Assembly: GCA_026417035.1 (NCBI GenBank)
Contig: JAOAEA010000009.1
Location: 39,511 to 78,232, forward strand
DNA: 38,722 nucleotides
Direction of reading: 5' to 3'
Source of the DNA: Burkholderiales bacterium
GTDB taxonomy: Bacteria; Pseudomonadota; Gammaproteobacteria; Burkholderiales; SG8-39
This document shows positions 1 to 7,998 of the stretch, one piece after another (position 1 is the first letter of the stretch; each line of letters starts with the position of its first letter). The position numbers and the translations under genes are program-made. The notes beneath the pieces are model-generated. The model had not been told where the DNA came from. It was given only the letters and a program-made list of their open reading frames with translations, and ran no database searches.

Positions 1-14
1 GGGGGGGGGGGGGG
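1..14. other. Poly-G run at the window edge (probable assembly artefact)
   Basis: Fourteen consecutive G residues open the window and nothing similar occurs elsewhere in it. Such a run at the first base of a contig is typical of low-signal poly-G read ends, so I read it as an artefact. It implies that bcrC and bcrB, expected upstream of bcrA, are missing because the contig stops here and not because the organism lacks them. Confidence 0.6.
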
Positions 15-40
15 CATCGCGCCCGCCATGACCGCATCCC

Positions 41-82
41 GTCCTCTTGCGATCCTTTGCGCCCTCGGCGCCTTTGCGGTTC
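41..82 (+). repeat. CCTTTGCG-type nonamer repeat upstream of bcrA
   Basis: Three 9-base units follow each other (TCCTTTGCG at 53, CCCTCGGCG at 62, CCTTTGCGG at 71), preceded by the related TCCTCTTGCG at 42. Similar words recur around 25400-25445 and, in reverse complement, at 25270-25290. The stretch is open from an ATG at 28 and would read like a signal peptide, but that frame runs on out of phase into bcrA and is not a gene. Confidence 0.4.
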
Positions 83-104
83 ACGTCTTTGCAGGAGCTG
101 ACCC

Positions 105-1451
105 ATGCGCTGCTTCATCGGCATCGACCTCGGCTCGACCACCACCAAGGCGGTGGTGATCGACGAGAACCAGAACGTCCTCGGGCGCGGCATCACCAAC
201 TCGCGCTCGAACTACGACACCGCCGCCGCGATCGCCAAGCAGGAGGCGCTCGTGAACGGCCGCTTCCACCTCTTCCGCCAGGCGCTCGCGTCCTCGGGCG
301 CGTTGAACGGATCGCTGGAGGGCTTCCTCGCGCAGCTCGAGCGCGACTTCCGCCTCGAGCAGTACCTCGAGCAGCTCGCCGACCTCGAGGCCACCTGCCA
401 GCGCAACGTGGGCACGGCGAAGTTCGGCGACGCCGCGAAGGGCGTCACCGCCGCGCTCGAAGAGGTGTTCCGGCGACTCTCCGCGGAGGCGCCGCGGCTC
501 TTCGCGCCCGGGGCGAACCGCAAGAGCGACTTCTTCCGCGACATCGCCGGCAGCCAGTACCTCGCGGTGGGCGAGACCGTCGCCAAGGAAGCGGGCGTGC
601 GCTACGACTTCCTCCTCAACGTGTTCGACCGTTCGATCATCGAGGTCGAGAACCGTGTCTATGGCGACTCGATCCGCCGCCACCTGCTCGACGCGCTCGA
701 GCGCACGTTCCGGGCGCTGCCGGAGACGGCGGGCCGCCGGGACGCCGTGGCCGAGCCGATCAGGGGCATCCTCGACGTGCCGATGGAGGAGACCTACGTC
801 ATCGGCACCGGCTACGGCCGTGCGCGGCTGCCGTTCTCGAAGGAGCACATCCGCTCCGAGATCCTCTGCCACGGCCTCGGCGCGCACGTCATGTACCCCG
901 GCACCGCCACCGTGCTCGACATCGGCGGCCAGGACACCAAGGCGATCCAGGTGGACCCGCACGGCATCGTCGAGAGCTTCCAGATGAACGACCGCTGCGC
1001 CGCCGGCTGCGGCCGGTATCTCGGTTACATCGCCGACGAGATGAACATGGGCCTGCACGAGCTCGGGCCGCTCGCCATGCAGTCCACCAAGAACGTGCGC
1101 ATCAACTCGACCTGCACCGTCTTCGCCGGGGCGGAGCTGCGCGACCGGCTGGCGCTCGGCGAGAAGCGCGAGGACATCATGGCGGGGCTGCACCGCGCCA
1201 TCATCCTGCGGGCGATGTCGATCCTGGCGCGCTCGGGCGGCATCCGCAACGAGTTCACGTTCACCGGCGGCGTCGCCAAGAACGAGGCCGCGGTGAAGGC
1301 GCTGAAGGAGCTCGTCGCCGAGAACTACGGCGAGCTGACCCTCAACATCAACCCCGACTCGATCTACACCGGGGCGCTCGGCGGCGCGACGTTCGCCTGG
1401 CGCGCGGTGGTCGAGGAAGGCAAGGTCGCCGAACGGCGGGAGAAGGCGTGA
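105..1451 (+). CDS. bcrA: Benzoyl-CoA reductase ATPase subunit BcrA
   Basis: This is the larger ATPase subunit of ATP-dependent class I benzoyl-CoA reductase. With BcrD it couples ATP hydrolysis to low-potential electron transfer from ferredoxin to the BcrBC ring-reducing module in the cytoplasm. The 448-residue protein has the acetokinase/HgdC-type ATPase fold: phosphate loop DLGSTTTK at 8-15 and DIGGQDTK at 272-279. Cys298 (in NDRCAAG) and Cys337 (in NSTCTVF) are the expected ligands of the [4Fe-4S] cluster shared with BcrD. The roughly 200-residue insertion between the two nucleotide motifs separates the longer Thauera BcrA/Rhodopseudomonas BadF type from the shorter Azoarcus BzdP/Q type; that subtype call is from remembered sizes. 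AGGAGC sits 8-9 bases before the ATG. The stop overlaps the next start by one base (TGATG). BcrC and BcrB should lie upstream, beyond the edge. Confidence 0.93.
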   Translation: MRCFIGIDLGSTTTKAVVIDENQNVLGRGITNSRSNYDTAAAIAKQEALVNGRFHLFRQALASSGALNGSLEGFLAQLERDFRLEQYLEQLADLEATCQRNVGTAKFGDAAKGVTAALEEVFRRLSAEAPRLFAPGANRKSDFFRDIAGSQYLAVGETVAKEAGVRYDFLLNVFDRSIIEVENRVYGDSIRRHLLDALERTFRALPETAGRRDAVAEPIRGILDVPMEETYVIGTGYGRARLPFSKEHIRSEILCHGLGAHVMYPGTATVLDIGGQDTKAIQVDPHGIVESFQMNDRCAAGCGRYLGYIADEMNMGLHELGPLAMQSTKNVRINSTCTVFAGAELRDRLALGEKREDIMAGLHRAIILRAMSILARSGGIRNEFTFTGGVAKNEAAVKALKELVAENYGELTLNINPDSIYTGALGGATFAWRAVVEEGKVAERREKA

Positions 1452-2287
1452 TGATCCACACGGTCGGCATCGACATCGGCTCCGGCGCGGTCAAGACGGT
1501 CCTCTTCGCGAGCGAGGGCGACCGGCACACCTGGGTGGCGAAGCGCGTCGAGCGCATCCGCCGCCGCGACCCGTTGGCGCTGGCGCAGGAAGGCTACGAC
1601 GAGGTCCTCGAGGAAGCGCGGCTCAAGCCCGCCGACGTCGCCTACGTGGCGACCACCGGCGAGGGCGAGAACGTGAAGTTCGCCACGGGCCACTTCTACT
1701 CGATGACCACCCACGCGCGCGGCGGCGTGTTCCTGCGCCCGGACGCGCGCGCAGTCGTGGACATCGGCGCGCTGAACGGCCGCGCGATCTACATCGACGA
1801 GCGCGGCAAGGTGCTCTCCTACAAGATGACGAGCCAGTGCGCCTCCGGCTCGGGCCAGTTCCTGGAGAACATCGCCCGCTACCTCGGCGTCGCGGTCGAG
1901 GAGATCGGCCCGCTGTCGCAGACCGCGCAGGATCCGGAGAAGGTGAGCTCGATCTGCGCCGTGCTCGCCGAGACCGACGTGATCAACATGGTCTCGCGCG
2001 GCATCCCGACGCCCGACATCCTGAAGGGCATCCACCTCTCGATGGCCTCGCGGATCGTGAAGCTCCTCAAGGTGACCGGCATCAAGGAGGGCGTGGCCCT
2101 CATGACCGGCGGGCTCGCGCTCGACACCGGGCTCCTCGCGGCGATCCGCGAGGAGATGGTGGCCGAGAAGGTGAACGTGGAGGCCGTCAGCCACCCCGAC
2201 TCGATCCACGCCGGCGCGATCGGCGCGGCGATCTGGGGCGCGTTCCGCCACGAGAAGCTCGCGAGCCTCGGCGCGAAGGCCGCCTGA
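1451..2287 (+). CDS. bcrD: Benzoyl-CoA reductase ATPase subunit BcrD
   Basis: This is the smaller ATPase subunit, partner of BcrA in the electron-activating half of benzoyl-CoA reductase. The 278 residues give the minimal HgdC/BadG fold: DIGSGAVKT at 8-16, DIGALNGR at 104-111 and a glycine-rich MTGG at 218-221. Cys130 (SQCASGSG) and Cys169 (SSICAVL) match the two cluster ligands of the family, so the A/D heterodimer can hold one [4Fe-4S] cluster with two cysteines from each subunit. The ATG overlaps the last base of bcrA, which indicates translational coupling and equal expression. The order A-D-ferredoxin matches the end of the Thauera bcrCBAD-fdx arrangement. No key residue appears to be missing. 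Confidence 0.93.
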   Translation: MIHTVGIDIGSGAVKTVLFASEGDRHTWVAKRVERIRRRDPLALAQEGYDEVLEEARLKPADVAYVATTGEGENVKFATGHFYSMTTHARGGVFLRPDARAVVDIGALNGRAIYIDERGKVLSYKMTSQCASGSGQFLENIARYLGVAVEEIGPLSQTAQDPEKVSSICAVLAETDVINMVSRGIPTPDILKGIHLSMASRIVKLLKVTGIKEGVALMTGGLALDTGLLAAIREEMVAEKVNVEAVSHPDSIHAGAIGAAIWGAFRHEKLASLGAKAA

Positions 2288-2318
2288 CCGGCGGGCCCCC
2301 GCGAGCCCGGGAAATCCC

Positions 2319-2564
2319 ATGGCCCTGTTGATCGGCGACGACTGCACCGCCTGCGACGCCTGCGTTCCGGTCTGCCCGAACCAGGCGATCGCCAAGGGGG
2401 ATCCCGTTTACGTGATCGACCCCGCGCGCTGCACCGAGTGCGTCGGCGCGGAGGACGAGCCGCAGTGCCAGCTCGTGTGCCCGTCGGACTGCATCGTCCC
2501 GCACCCCGATTTCCGCGAGACGCCGGACGAGCTCGCCGCGAAGTACGAGCGGCTGCACGCCTGA
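2319..2564 (+). CDS. fdx: 2[4Fe-4S] ferredoxin, electron donor to benzoyl-CoA reductase
   Basis: An 81-residue soluble ferredoxin of the Allochromatium/Thauera type. The first cluster motif has Cys9, 12, 15 and 19 (CxxCxxCxxxCP). The second has Cys38 and Cys41, then an eight-residue insertion before Cys50, with Cys54 and Cys58. That insertion, together with a C-terminal helical extension (about 60-81), marks this low-potential subclass, which is the natural electron donor of class I benzoyl-CoA reductase. It lies 31 bases after bcrD on the same strand and is probably the last gene of the operon. The 2-oxoglutarate:ferredoxin oxidoreductase or other enzyme that would reduce it is not in the window. 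Confidence 0.92.
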   Translation: MALLIGDDCTACDACVPVCPNQAIAKGDPVYVIDPARCTECVGAEDEPQCQLVCPSDCIVPHPDFRETPDELAAKYERLHA

Positions 2565-3084
2565 GCCGCTTCTTCGCCGTCGCGCGCCGTGGAGCGGCCG
2601 GCTTCAGGCGCGACGCGAACCGGCCCGGTCGCCCGCTGGCCTCTGTCCTCCGAAACGAGCAGCCGCTCCCTGGGCCCGGGGAACGGCTGCATCTGACGCT
2701 GCTTCCGGGGTGTCGTTGTTGTGCCGGCGGAGCCGGATCGCCGTCGAGGGCTTCCAGGCAACCCGGCCGTCTGCGAGAGACCCGTGGCTTTCCGGACCCG
2801 CATCGCTGCGGGGGTGGCTTGAGGCTGGTCGAGGCGTTTCCCGCGCGGGTCGCACCGCCTGGAGCCCAGCGCGACCGCACGGCGCCTTCTGGCCGTCAAA
2901 TTACCGTCGGCGCCGGCGAACGGCTAGCCCCCGCGGCCGGATTCCACAAACTTTAACAATCGGGGCGCACGCGGCACGCCGCGCGGGCGTGCCAGGGGAG
3001 CTCTCACCGATTCGCCGGACGGATCGGGGCTTTCTCTGACATCGGGGATCGGAGGGGCACGTGTCCCCTTCGTTCAGGCATGCC
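2565..3084. other. Gene-free stretch after the bcr operon
   Basis: About 520 bases without a convincing gene. Reading frames on both strands are low-complexity Arg/Ala/Gly shadows of GC-rich DNA and match no family I know. The stretch holds the hairpin at 2659-2690, an AT-richer patch near 2950 and a short palindrome, AGGGGCACGTGTCCCCT, near 3052-3069, which resembles AAGGGGGATGTGTCCCCCTT at 3187-3206 in the neighbouring element. It may be decayed sequence. Confidence 0.4.
2659..2690 (+). terminator. Possible transcription end hairpin of the bcr operon
   Basis: An inverted repeat of 12 base pairs with one mismatch (GCAGCCG arm at 2659, CGGCTGC arm ending at 2690) encloses an 8-base loop. It lies about 95 bases after the ferredoxin stop. 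No T run follows, so it would be a Rho-assisted or RNA-stabilising hairpin and not a classical intrinsic terminator. Confidence 0.35.
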
Positions 3085-3223
3085 CTAGCAGGCTGTTGAA
3101 AAACGCTTCCCGGCGCTCTTCGACAACAACGGCCACCGATGCTTTGGGAGGGAAGCGTTTTTCGGCGGCCCCTGAATTAGGGGGTCAAGGGGGATGTGTC
3201 CCCCTTTTTCAACACCCTGCTAG
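3085..3223. mobile_element. MITE-like element with 19-bp terminal inverted repeats
   Basis: The left end (3085-3103, CTAGCAGGCTGTTGAAAAA) and the right end (3205-3223) are inverted repeats with 18 of 19 positions identical. They enclose about 100 bases with no gene. A second perfect 13-bp inverted repeat (AAAAACGCTTCCC at 3099-3111 against 3150-3162) overlaps the left end, and a palindrome with 8-bp arms lies at 3187-3206. This architecture fits a non-autonomous miniature transposable element. The TGTTGAAAAA end resembles termini of some IS1182-like elements from memory, which I cannot confirm. No clear target duplication is visible. The right end supplies the TAG stop of the neighbouring minus-strand GNAT gene. 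Confidence 0.65.
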
Positions 3224-4233
3224 AGCCGCTTCACGAAGCCGAGCCGCTGCGCCGGCCCGAAGCCCGCCTTGTAGAGAAAGCCGAGCAGCGCGAAGTCGTG
3301 GCGCGCGACGACCGTCTCGACGCGCTCGACGTGCAGCGCCTCGAGGTTCACGAAGAGCTGCGAGAGGAGCGCGGTGCCGACGTGCCGGTGGGCGTAGTCG
3401 GGATCGACGCCGATGGTGTCGAGCACCGCGACGGGCTCGCTGCGGCCGAAGTCGCCGAAGTCGGTGCGCGCCATCGCGTAGCCGGCGACGATGCCGTCCA
3501 CGCGCGCCGTGAGGGAGACGCGCACCGCCGAATCCTCGAGCGCCTCGGCGACCGCTTCGCCGAGGTAGGCGGAGCGGTCGGCGCCGGTGAGCCGGCGGTC
3601 GATGCGCACGATGTCGGGGAGCTCCTCGCGCCGCAGGCTGCGCACGTCCACCACGTCCCGCGCCAGGGCCTCGAAGTCGTTCGACGCGCCGTCGCTGTAG
3701 TCGATCTCGCTCGTGAAGTGCCGGTGCTCGCGCGCCGCGACCGGCGCCTCGGCCCCCAGGGCGCCGGCGTGCACCGGGCAGTCGATCACGAGGTTGCCCC
3801 CGAGTTCGAAGCCGGCGTGGTCGAAGAACTCGAGCATCGCGTGGTCGCGCCAGGAAGCCTGCGTGCGCAACTGCCGCACCCCCGCGGCGCGCGCGTCGGC
3901 CTCGAGCGCCGCGAGCGCGAGCGAGCCGATGCCCTGTCCCTGCAGCCCCGGCTTCACGCCCATCACCTCCAGGCGCAGCGCCGGCTCCTGCCGGCCGAAC
4001 TCGCCGAGGAGCTTCCGCCCCAGGGCGTAGCCGCAGAGCTCGCCGCCGCAATCGACGGCGTGCTGGACGTGGAGCGCCGGCTCGGCCATCGCGGCGCGCA
4101 GCCGGCGCTCGAAGTAGGCGCGGCGCGAGCGGCCCGTGATGGCGGCGTCGATGGCGACCACGGCGTCGAGGTCGCGCGGCGCGAGCCGCCGCGTGCGCGG
4201 CCCGGCCCTGGTTTCGGTCTGTGCGGCAGTCAC
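3220..4233 (-). CDS. Double-domain GNAT acetyltransferase
   Basis: A 337-residue protein made of two GNAT domains in tandem (about 12-150 and 195-337). Each has a conserved N-terminal motif (IDAAITG at 28-34, IDRRLTG at 211-217), a GYA...EFG/DFGR..EP strand and an acetyl-CoA pyrophosphate loop (QGQGIG at 98-103, RHVGTA at 283-288). The same motifs occur in the single-domain GNAT gene at 11423. The acceptor substrate is unknown; a small amine or amino-aromatic is an inference from the setting. I chose a GTG start because GAAGGAGGGGACC precedes it and it lies 11 bases after the hemerythrin gene; a longer reading would overlap that gene. The stop codon lies inside the terminal repeat of the MITE-like element, so the original C-terminus may have been altered. 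Confidence 0.82.
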   Translation of the reverse strand: MTAAQTETRAGPRTRRLAPRDLDAVVAIDAAITGRSRRAYFERRLRAAMAEPALHVQHAVDCGGELCGYALGRKLLGEFGRQEPALRLEVMGVKPGLQGQGIGSLALAALEADARAAGVRQLRTQASWRDHAMLEFFDHAGFELGGNLVIDCPVHAGALGAEAPVAAREHRHFTSEIDYSDGASNDFEALARDVVDVRSLRREELPDIVRIDRRLTGADRSAYLGEAVAEALEDSAVRVSLTARVDGIVAGYAMARTDFGDFGRSEPVAVLDTIGVDPDYAHRHVGTALLSQLFVNLEALHVERVETVVARHDFALLGFLYKAGFGPAQRLGFVKRL

Positions 4234-4244
4234 GGTCCCCTCCT

Positions 4245-4739
4245 TCACGCCGCGGCGTAGGCGGCGAACGCCTCGCGGTCGGCGTCGTCGTCGAGCAGGC
4301 TCTCGAGCGCCGGGAGCAGCGCGCCCTCCTCCTTCTCCGCGTGCGACGTGAGCCGCTCGCAGAGCTCGAGCCCGTGCGTGCGCAACGCCCGCCACGCGGC
4401 CTCGTCGAGGCTTCCGGCGAGCGCCCGCGCGAGCAGGCCGCGCACCGTCGCGGCGACGTCACGGATCACGACGTGCTCTTCCTCGAGGAGCGCGACGAGG
4501 TCTCCCTCGCCGGCGTCGGCGAGGCGCGGGAAGAGCTCGTCCTCCTCGAAGTCGAAGTGCGCGCCGACCTCGAAGTCGAGACCGTGCGCGAGCTCGCGCG
4601 CGAGGCGCTGGAAGGCGGCCCCGCCGGCAAGCGGCGCGTCGCGCGCCGCGAGGAGCGCGCGCTGGAAGCGGCCGAGCAGGTCGATGACGGCCATGTGCTC
4701 CTCGTGCAGGCGGCGGTTCGTCTGGCGGCGGAAGTCCAC
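4245..4739 (-). CDS. Hemerythrin-like HHE domain protein
   Basis: A soluble four-helix protein of 164 residues with the hemerythrin/HHE di-iron pattern: His12/His15 in LHEEH, His61 with Glu65 in HFDFEEDE, His89 in EEEH, and His133 with Glu137 in HAEKEE. Such proteins bind a diiron site and sense or scavenge O2, NO or peroxide. I take the GTG 25 bases downstream of the predicted transcription start as the initiation codon, because residues further upstream would be read from the AT-rich promoter. The gene is followed at 11 bases by the double GNAT gene, so the two probably form an operon. Next to oxygen-sensitive benzoyl-CoA reductase a protective or sensing role is plausible but unproven. Confidence 0.85.
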   Translation of the reverse strand: MDFRRQTNRRLHEEHMAVIDLLGRFQRALLAARDAPLAGGAAFQRLARELAHGLDFEVGAHFDFEEDELFPRLADAGEGDLVALLEEEHVVIRDVAATVRGLLARALAGSLDEAAWRALRTHGLELCERLTSHAEKEEGALLPALESLLDDDADREAFAAYAAA

Positions 4740-4753
4740 GGGCCCGACCCTAT

Positions 4754-4799
4754 TTACGTAATTTGGTACTAGATTACTTATTTTGGCGGCGGACGTCAA
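4754..4799 (-). promoter_or_regulatory. Promoter and palindrome of the hemerythrin-GNAT operon
   Basis: On the minus strand TTGACG (4799-4794) is separated by exactly 17 bases from TAATCT (4776-4771), giving a sigma70-like promoter with a start near 4764. The perfect palindrome TTACGTAA (4754-4761) sits just downstream of that start, where a repressor could bind. The patch is strikingly AT-rich against the surrounding GC-rich DNA. Confidence 0.55.
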
Positions 4800-4908
4800 G
4801 CCCGGCCTGCGCCGCCCCGAGGCGCCGGGGCAGAGGCGCACACGCCGGCCCGGGCAGAGCCCCCGCCCCCGTCGTCCCGGCCGCCCGCAGCGCCTGGCGC
4901 GATCACCC

Positions 4909-6297
4909 CTACGCGGGCTTCGGGCGCAGGTCGCGCACCCGCACCGCCTTGCCCTGCGAGCGCGGCACCTCGCCCGGCTTCCTGACCGTGACGTCCGCGG
5001 TCACGCCGACCATGGACTTGACGTGGTGCTGCACGTCGCGGGCCACGTCTGGATAGCGCTCGGGCGGCAGGCCGGGCGCCGCTTCGACCTCGATCGTGAG
5101 GTGGTCGAGGCTCCCCCGCCGCTCGACGACGAGCTGGTAGTGCGGCTCGACACCCGCGAGGCCCACCAGCACCGCCTCGATCTGCGACGGATACACGTTC
5201 ACGCCGCGGATGATCAGCATGTCGTCGTTGCGCCCGGTGACGCGCCGGATCCGCAGGTGCGTGCGCCCGCAGGGGCAGCGCTCGGTCGTGACCCGCGTGA
5301 TGTCGCGGGTCCGGTAGCGGATCATCGGCAGCGCTTCCTTGGTGAGCGTGGTGATGACCAGCTCGCCCGTCTCGCCCTCCGGCAGCGGCTTGCCGGTCTC
5401 GGGGTCGATCACCTCGAAGAGGAAGTGGTCCTCCCAGCCGTGCAGGCCCGACTGGTGCTCGCCGCACTCGCAGGCGACGCCCGGCCCGAGGATCTCCGAG
5501 AGCCCGTAGATGTCCACCGCGCGCAGGCCGATGCGCGCCTCGATCTCGCGCCGCATCGCCTCGCTCCAGGGCTCGGCGCCGAAGAGCCCGACGGCGAGCT
5601 TCGACTTGCGCAGGTCCACGCCTTCGCGCTCGGCCACTTCGGCGATCGCGAGCGCGTAGGACGGCGTCGAGCAGAGCACGCGGGCGCCGAAGTCCTGGAT
5701 CAGCACCACCTGGCGCTCGGTCGCGCCGCCCGACATCGGGACCACGGTGGCGCCGAGGCGCTCCGCCCCGTAGTGCGCCCCGAGCCCGCCGGTGAAGAGG
5801 CCGTAGCCGTAGGCGTTGTGCACGACGTCGCCAGGCCGCGCGCCGGCCGCCGCCATCGAGCGGGCCATGAGGCCGGCCCAGGTGGCGATGTCCTTCGCGG
5901 TGTAGCCGACCACCGTCGGCTTGCCGGTCGTGCCCGAGGAGGCGTGCAGCCGCACGAGCGCGCTGCGCGGCCGCGCGAAGAGCCCGAACGGGTAGTGGTC
6001 GCGCAGGTCGCTCTTCGTCGTGAACGGCAGCGCCGCGACGTCCGCGGGCGAGCGGACGTCACCCGGCTCGACGCCGAGTGCGCGCAGCCGCCGCCGGTGC
6101 AGCGGCACGTTCTCGCAGGCGTTGCGCAGCGTCGCGCGCAAACGCCGCATCTGCAGCGCCGCGAGCCGCTCGCGCGGCATCGTCTCCGCCTCGGGCTCGA
6201 ACATCCACGGCCGCCGCGCCGCGGCCCGGCGCGCGGCCGCCGGCGCCCCGGCGAAGTGGCCGCGCGCGTCGCGCGCCGATCTCGCAAGCATCGCCAT
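4909..6297 (-). CDS. padJ: Phenylacetate-CoA ligase (PadJ/PaaK)
   Basis: An adenylate-forming ligase that makes phenylacetyl-CoA from phenylacetate, ATP and CoA. The 462-residue form has the AMP-binding loop SSGTTGKP at 120-127, YGLSE at 264-268, a Cys-rich loop (CECG at 276-279, CPCG at 341-344) and the C-terminal lid domain ending with a Lys-containing SQGKAVRV segment, all as in PaaK. It lies after padD on the same strand, which supports an anaerobic PadJ role over the aerobic paa pathway. The ATG chosen has GGGGGACGGG in front; it gives an Ala/Arg-rich extension of about 31 residues before the usual start (MFEPEAETM), so translation might begin at that Met instead. A benzoate or hydroxyphenylacetate ligase cannot be excluded. 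Confidence 0.85.
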   Translation of the reverse strand: MAMLARSARDARGHFAGAPAAARRAAARRPWMFEPEAETMPRERLAALQMRRLRATLRNACENVPLHRRRLRALGVEPGDVRSPADVAALPFTTKSDLRDHYPFGLFARPRSALVRLHASSGTTGKPTVVGYTAKDIATWAGLMARSMAAAGARPGDVVHNAYGYGLFTGGLGAHYGAERLGATVVPMSGGATERQVVLIQDFGARVLCSTPSYALAIAEVAEREGVDLRKSKLAVGLFGAEPWSEAMRREIEARIGLRAVDIYGLSEILGPGVACECGEHQSGLHGWEDHFLFEVIDPETGKPLPEGETGELVITTLTKEALPMIRYRTRDITRVTTERCPCGRTHLRIRRVTGRNDDMLIIRGVNVYPSQIEAVLVGLAGVEPHYQLVVERRGSLDHLTIEVEAAPGLPPERYPDVARDVQHHVKSMVGVTADVTVRKPGEVPRSQGKAVRVRDLRPKPA

Positions 6298-6417
6298 GAC
6301 CCGTCCCCCTTCCCCGCCGCTCGCCGCGCCCCCGGGCGAGCCGTTCCCTCTGCCATGCCGCACGCCCCTCTCGCGGGAGCGTCGCGGCATCTCCTTCGAC
6401 GTGTCTCCTGCCCCGCG

Positions 6418-7269
6418 TCACCTCGCGCCACGCACCGGCAGCGCCGGCAGCGCGAAGCCCTGGTTGAATCCCGCCCTGAGCACGATCGCGTGCTTCGCGC
6501 GCCAGCCGGCGGCGAGCGCCGCGAGCCCGCCGAGCGCGAGCGCCACCGCCGCGACCGCCGGCAACGCGAACGCGACCGCCGCTGCGACGACCGGGATGAC
6601 CGTCCCGAGCACGACGACGTGCCGCCCGGCGGCCTCGAGCCCGGCCCGCGCCCGCGGCGCGGCGTGCCGCGACGCTGCGCCGAGATACGCGAGCCACGCG
6701 CCGATGCGGCCGACCACGACGGCGAGGAAGAACGCCCCCACCCAGCGCGGCGCGCCCCCCGCGAGCGCCGGCGCGAGCGCGAGGGCGAGCCCCGTCCCTT
6801 CCGCGAGCCCCGTCGTGACGATGAAAGGCGTGAGCTCGCGGACGCGCCAAGCGGGGATCCCCTTCGCGGCGCGCAGCATCCGCGACTGGCAGTACACGAA
6901 AGCGAGCGCCGCCAGCGCGGCGAGCCACGCGGGCCACGCGGCGCCGGTCGCAACCGCCGCGGCGCCGAAAGCGAACACGAAGCCGCTCGCGTAGGCCTCG
7001 CGCGTCATCCACGACGTGCGCGGGTTGAGCGCGACATTGGCGAAGCGCCACGGCCGCCCGAGCTCGAACCACACCGCGCCGAGGCCGCCGGCGACGGAGA
7101 CGAGGCCGAGCGCGGCGAGCACGCGCCAGCCCGCCTGCGGCGCGAAGAAGCACGCCGCGGCGACGAGGAGGCCCGTCCCCGTGCCACCGAGGATGAAGTT
7201 CGTCGCGGCGCGCGCGTCCCAGCTCGTCTGCTGCCAGGGCCTCGGGCCGAATTCGGTGGGCGGTTTCAT
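6418..7269 (-). CDS. padD: Membrane subunit of phenylacetyl-CoA:acceptor oxidoreductase (PadD-like)
   Basis: A 283-residue integral membrane protein of the DmsC/NrfD type with about eight hydrophobic helices spread along its length and no cofactor motif. It should anchor the molybdenum and iron-sulfur subunits and pass electrons to quinone. The predicted size is close to the small membrane subunit reported for the Thauera enzyme. It follows the FeS subunit by 78 bases and precedes the CoA ligase by 120 bases. In isolation it could belong to any DMSO-reductase-family complex; the PadD label rests on the operon. Confidence 0.72.
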   Translation of the reverse strand: MKPPTEFGPRPWQQTSWDARAATNFILGGTGTGLLVAAACFFAPQAGWRVLAALGLVSVAGGLGAVWFELGRPWRFANVALNPRTSWMTREAYASGFVFAFGAAAVATGAAWPAWLAALAALAFVYCQSRMLRAAKGIPAWRVRELTPFIVTTGLAEGTGLALALAPALAGGAPRWVGAFFLAVVVGRIGAWLAYLGAASRHAAPRARAGLEAAGRHVVVLGTVIPVVAAAVAFALPAVAAVALALGGLAALAAGWRAKHAIVLRAGFNQGFALPALPVRGAR

Positions 7270-7347
7270 GTGCGCTCAGCCTGGCCGTTGCGGTGGCGGA
7301 CGCACCGAACCGTCGCGAGCGGGCGGCGCGTGCGCCGCGTGCGGACG

Positions 7348-7998
7348 CTAGCCATCGGCGCGGTCCCACAGGTAATACACGCCCGGCCCGGTGCCGAGCT
7401 CCTCGTGCATCCGGAAATGCCGGTGGGTGGCGAGCAGGCCCGCGACCTTGCCCTGCGGATCGTCGAGGTCCCCGAACTGGAGCGCCTGCGAGATGCAGCT
7501 ATTCACGCACGCGGGGGTCGCTTCCGGGTCCACGCCCGGCGTCTTCCCCGCCGCGAGGCCCGCGTCGATGCGCTCGACGCAGAAGGTGCACTTGGTCGCC
7601 ACACCGAGCCGGCCGCGGTCGAGGCGCGCTTCCTCCGGCGGCGTCGGCTCGCCGTAGGCGTAGCGGGGCTCGTCGGCGCGGTAGCGCGCCTGGTAGGGAC
7701 AGGCGAGCGCGCAGTAGGCGCAGCCGATGCAGAGGTCGTAGTCGATGGTGACGATGCCGTCGGCGCGCTTGCGCGTCGCCGTGGAGGGGCAGACGTGCAT
7801 GCACGGCGGGTCGTCGCAGTGCATGCAGCCGACGGGGACGAACGCGCGGCGCACCTCGGGGTATTCGCCCACCTCCATGTCGAGCACGCGTCGCCACTGC
7901 ACGCCCGGCGGCGTCGCGTTCGCCGTGCGGCACGCCGCGGTGCACGTCTGGCAGCCGACGCAGCGCCGCAGATCGACGGTCATCGCCCAGCGGGTCAT
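7348..7998 (-). CDS. padC: Iron-sulfur subunit of phenylacetyl-CoA:acceptor oxidoreductase (PadC-like)
   Basis: A 216-residue DmsB-like ferredoxin subunit with 16 cysteines in four cluster motifs: Cys13/16/19/23, Cys58/61/66/70, Cys90/93/96/100 and Cys137/140/164/168. It would carry electrons from the molybdopterin subunit to the membrane subunit. There is no signal peptide. The ATG overlaps the padB stop as ATGA, so synthesis is coupled to the catalytic subunit. A TAG ends it after a Trp-Asp-Arg tail. The subunit class is secure; the specific complex is inferred from neighbours. Confidence 0.85.
   Translation of the reverse strand: MTRWAMTVDLRRCVGCQTCTAACRTANATPPGVQWRRVLDMEVGEYPEVRRAFVPVGCMHCDDPPCMHVCPSTATRKRADGIVTIDYDLCIGCAYCALACPYQARYRADEPRYAYGEPTPPEEARLDRGRLGVATKCTFCVERIDAGLAAGKTPGVDPEATPACVNSCISQALQFGDLDDPQGKVAGLLATHRHFRMHEELGTGPGVYYLWDRADG

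Noticed and set aside
28..104. Short signal-peptide-like reading before bcrA
   Set aside because: The frame continues out of phase into bcrA and is produced by a repeat of CCTTTGCG-like words.
4909..6297. Aerobic paa-pathway phenylacetate-CoA ligase
   Set aside because: No paaABCDE epoxidase or ring-opening genes are present; the ligase sits behind padBCD.
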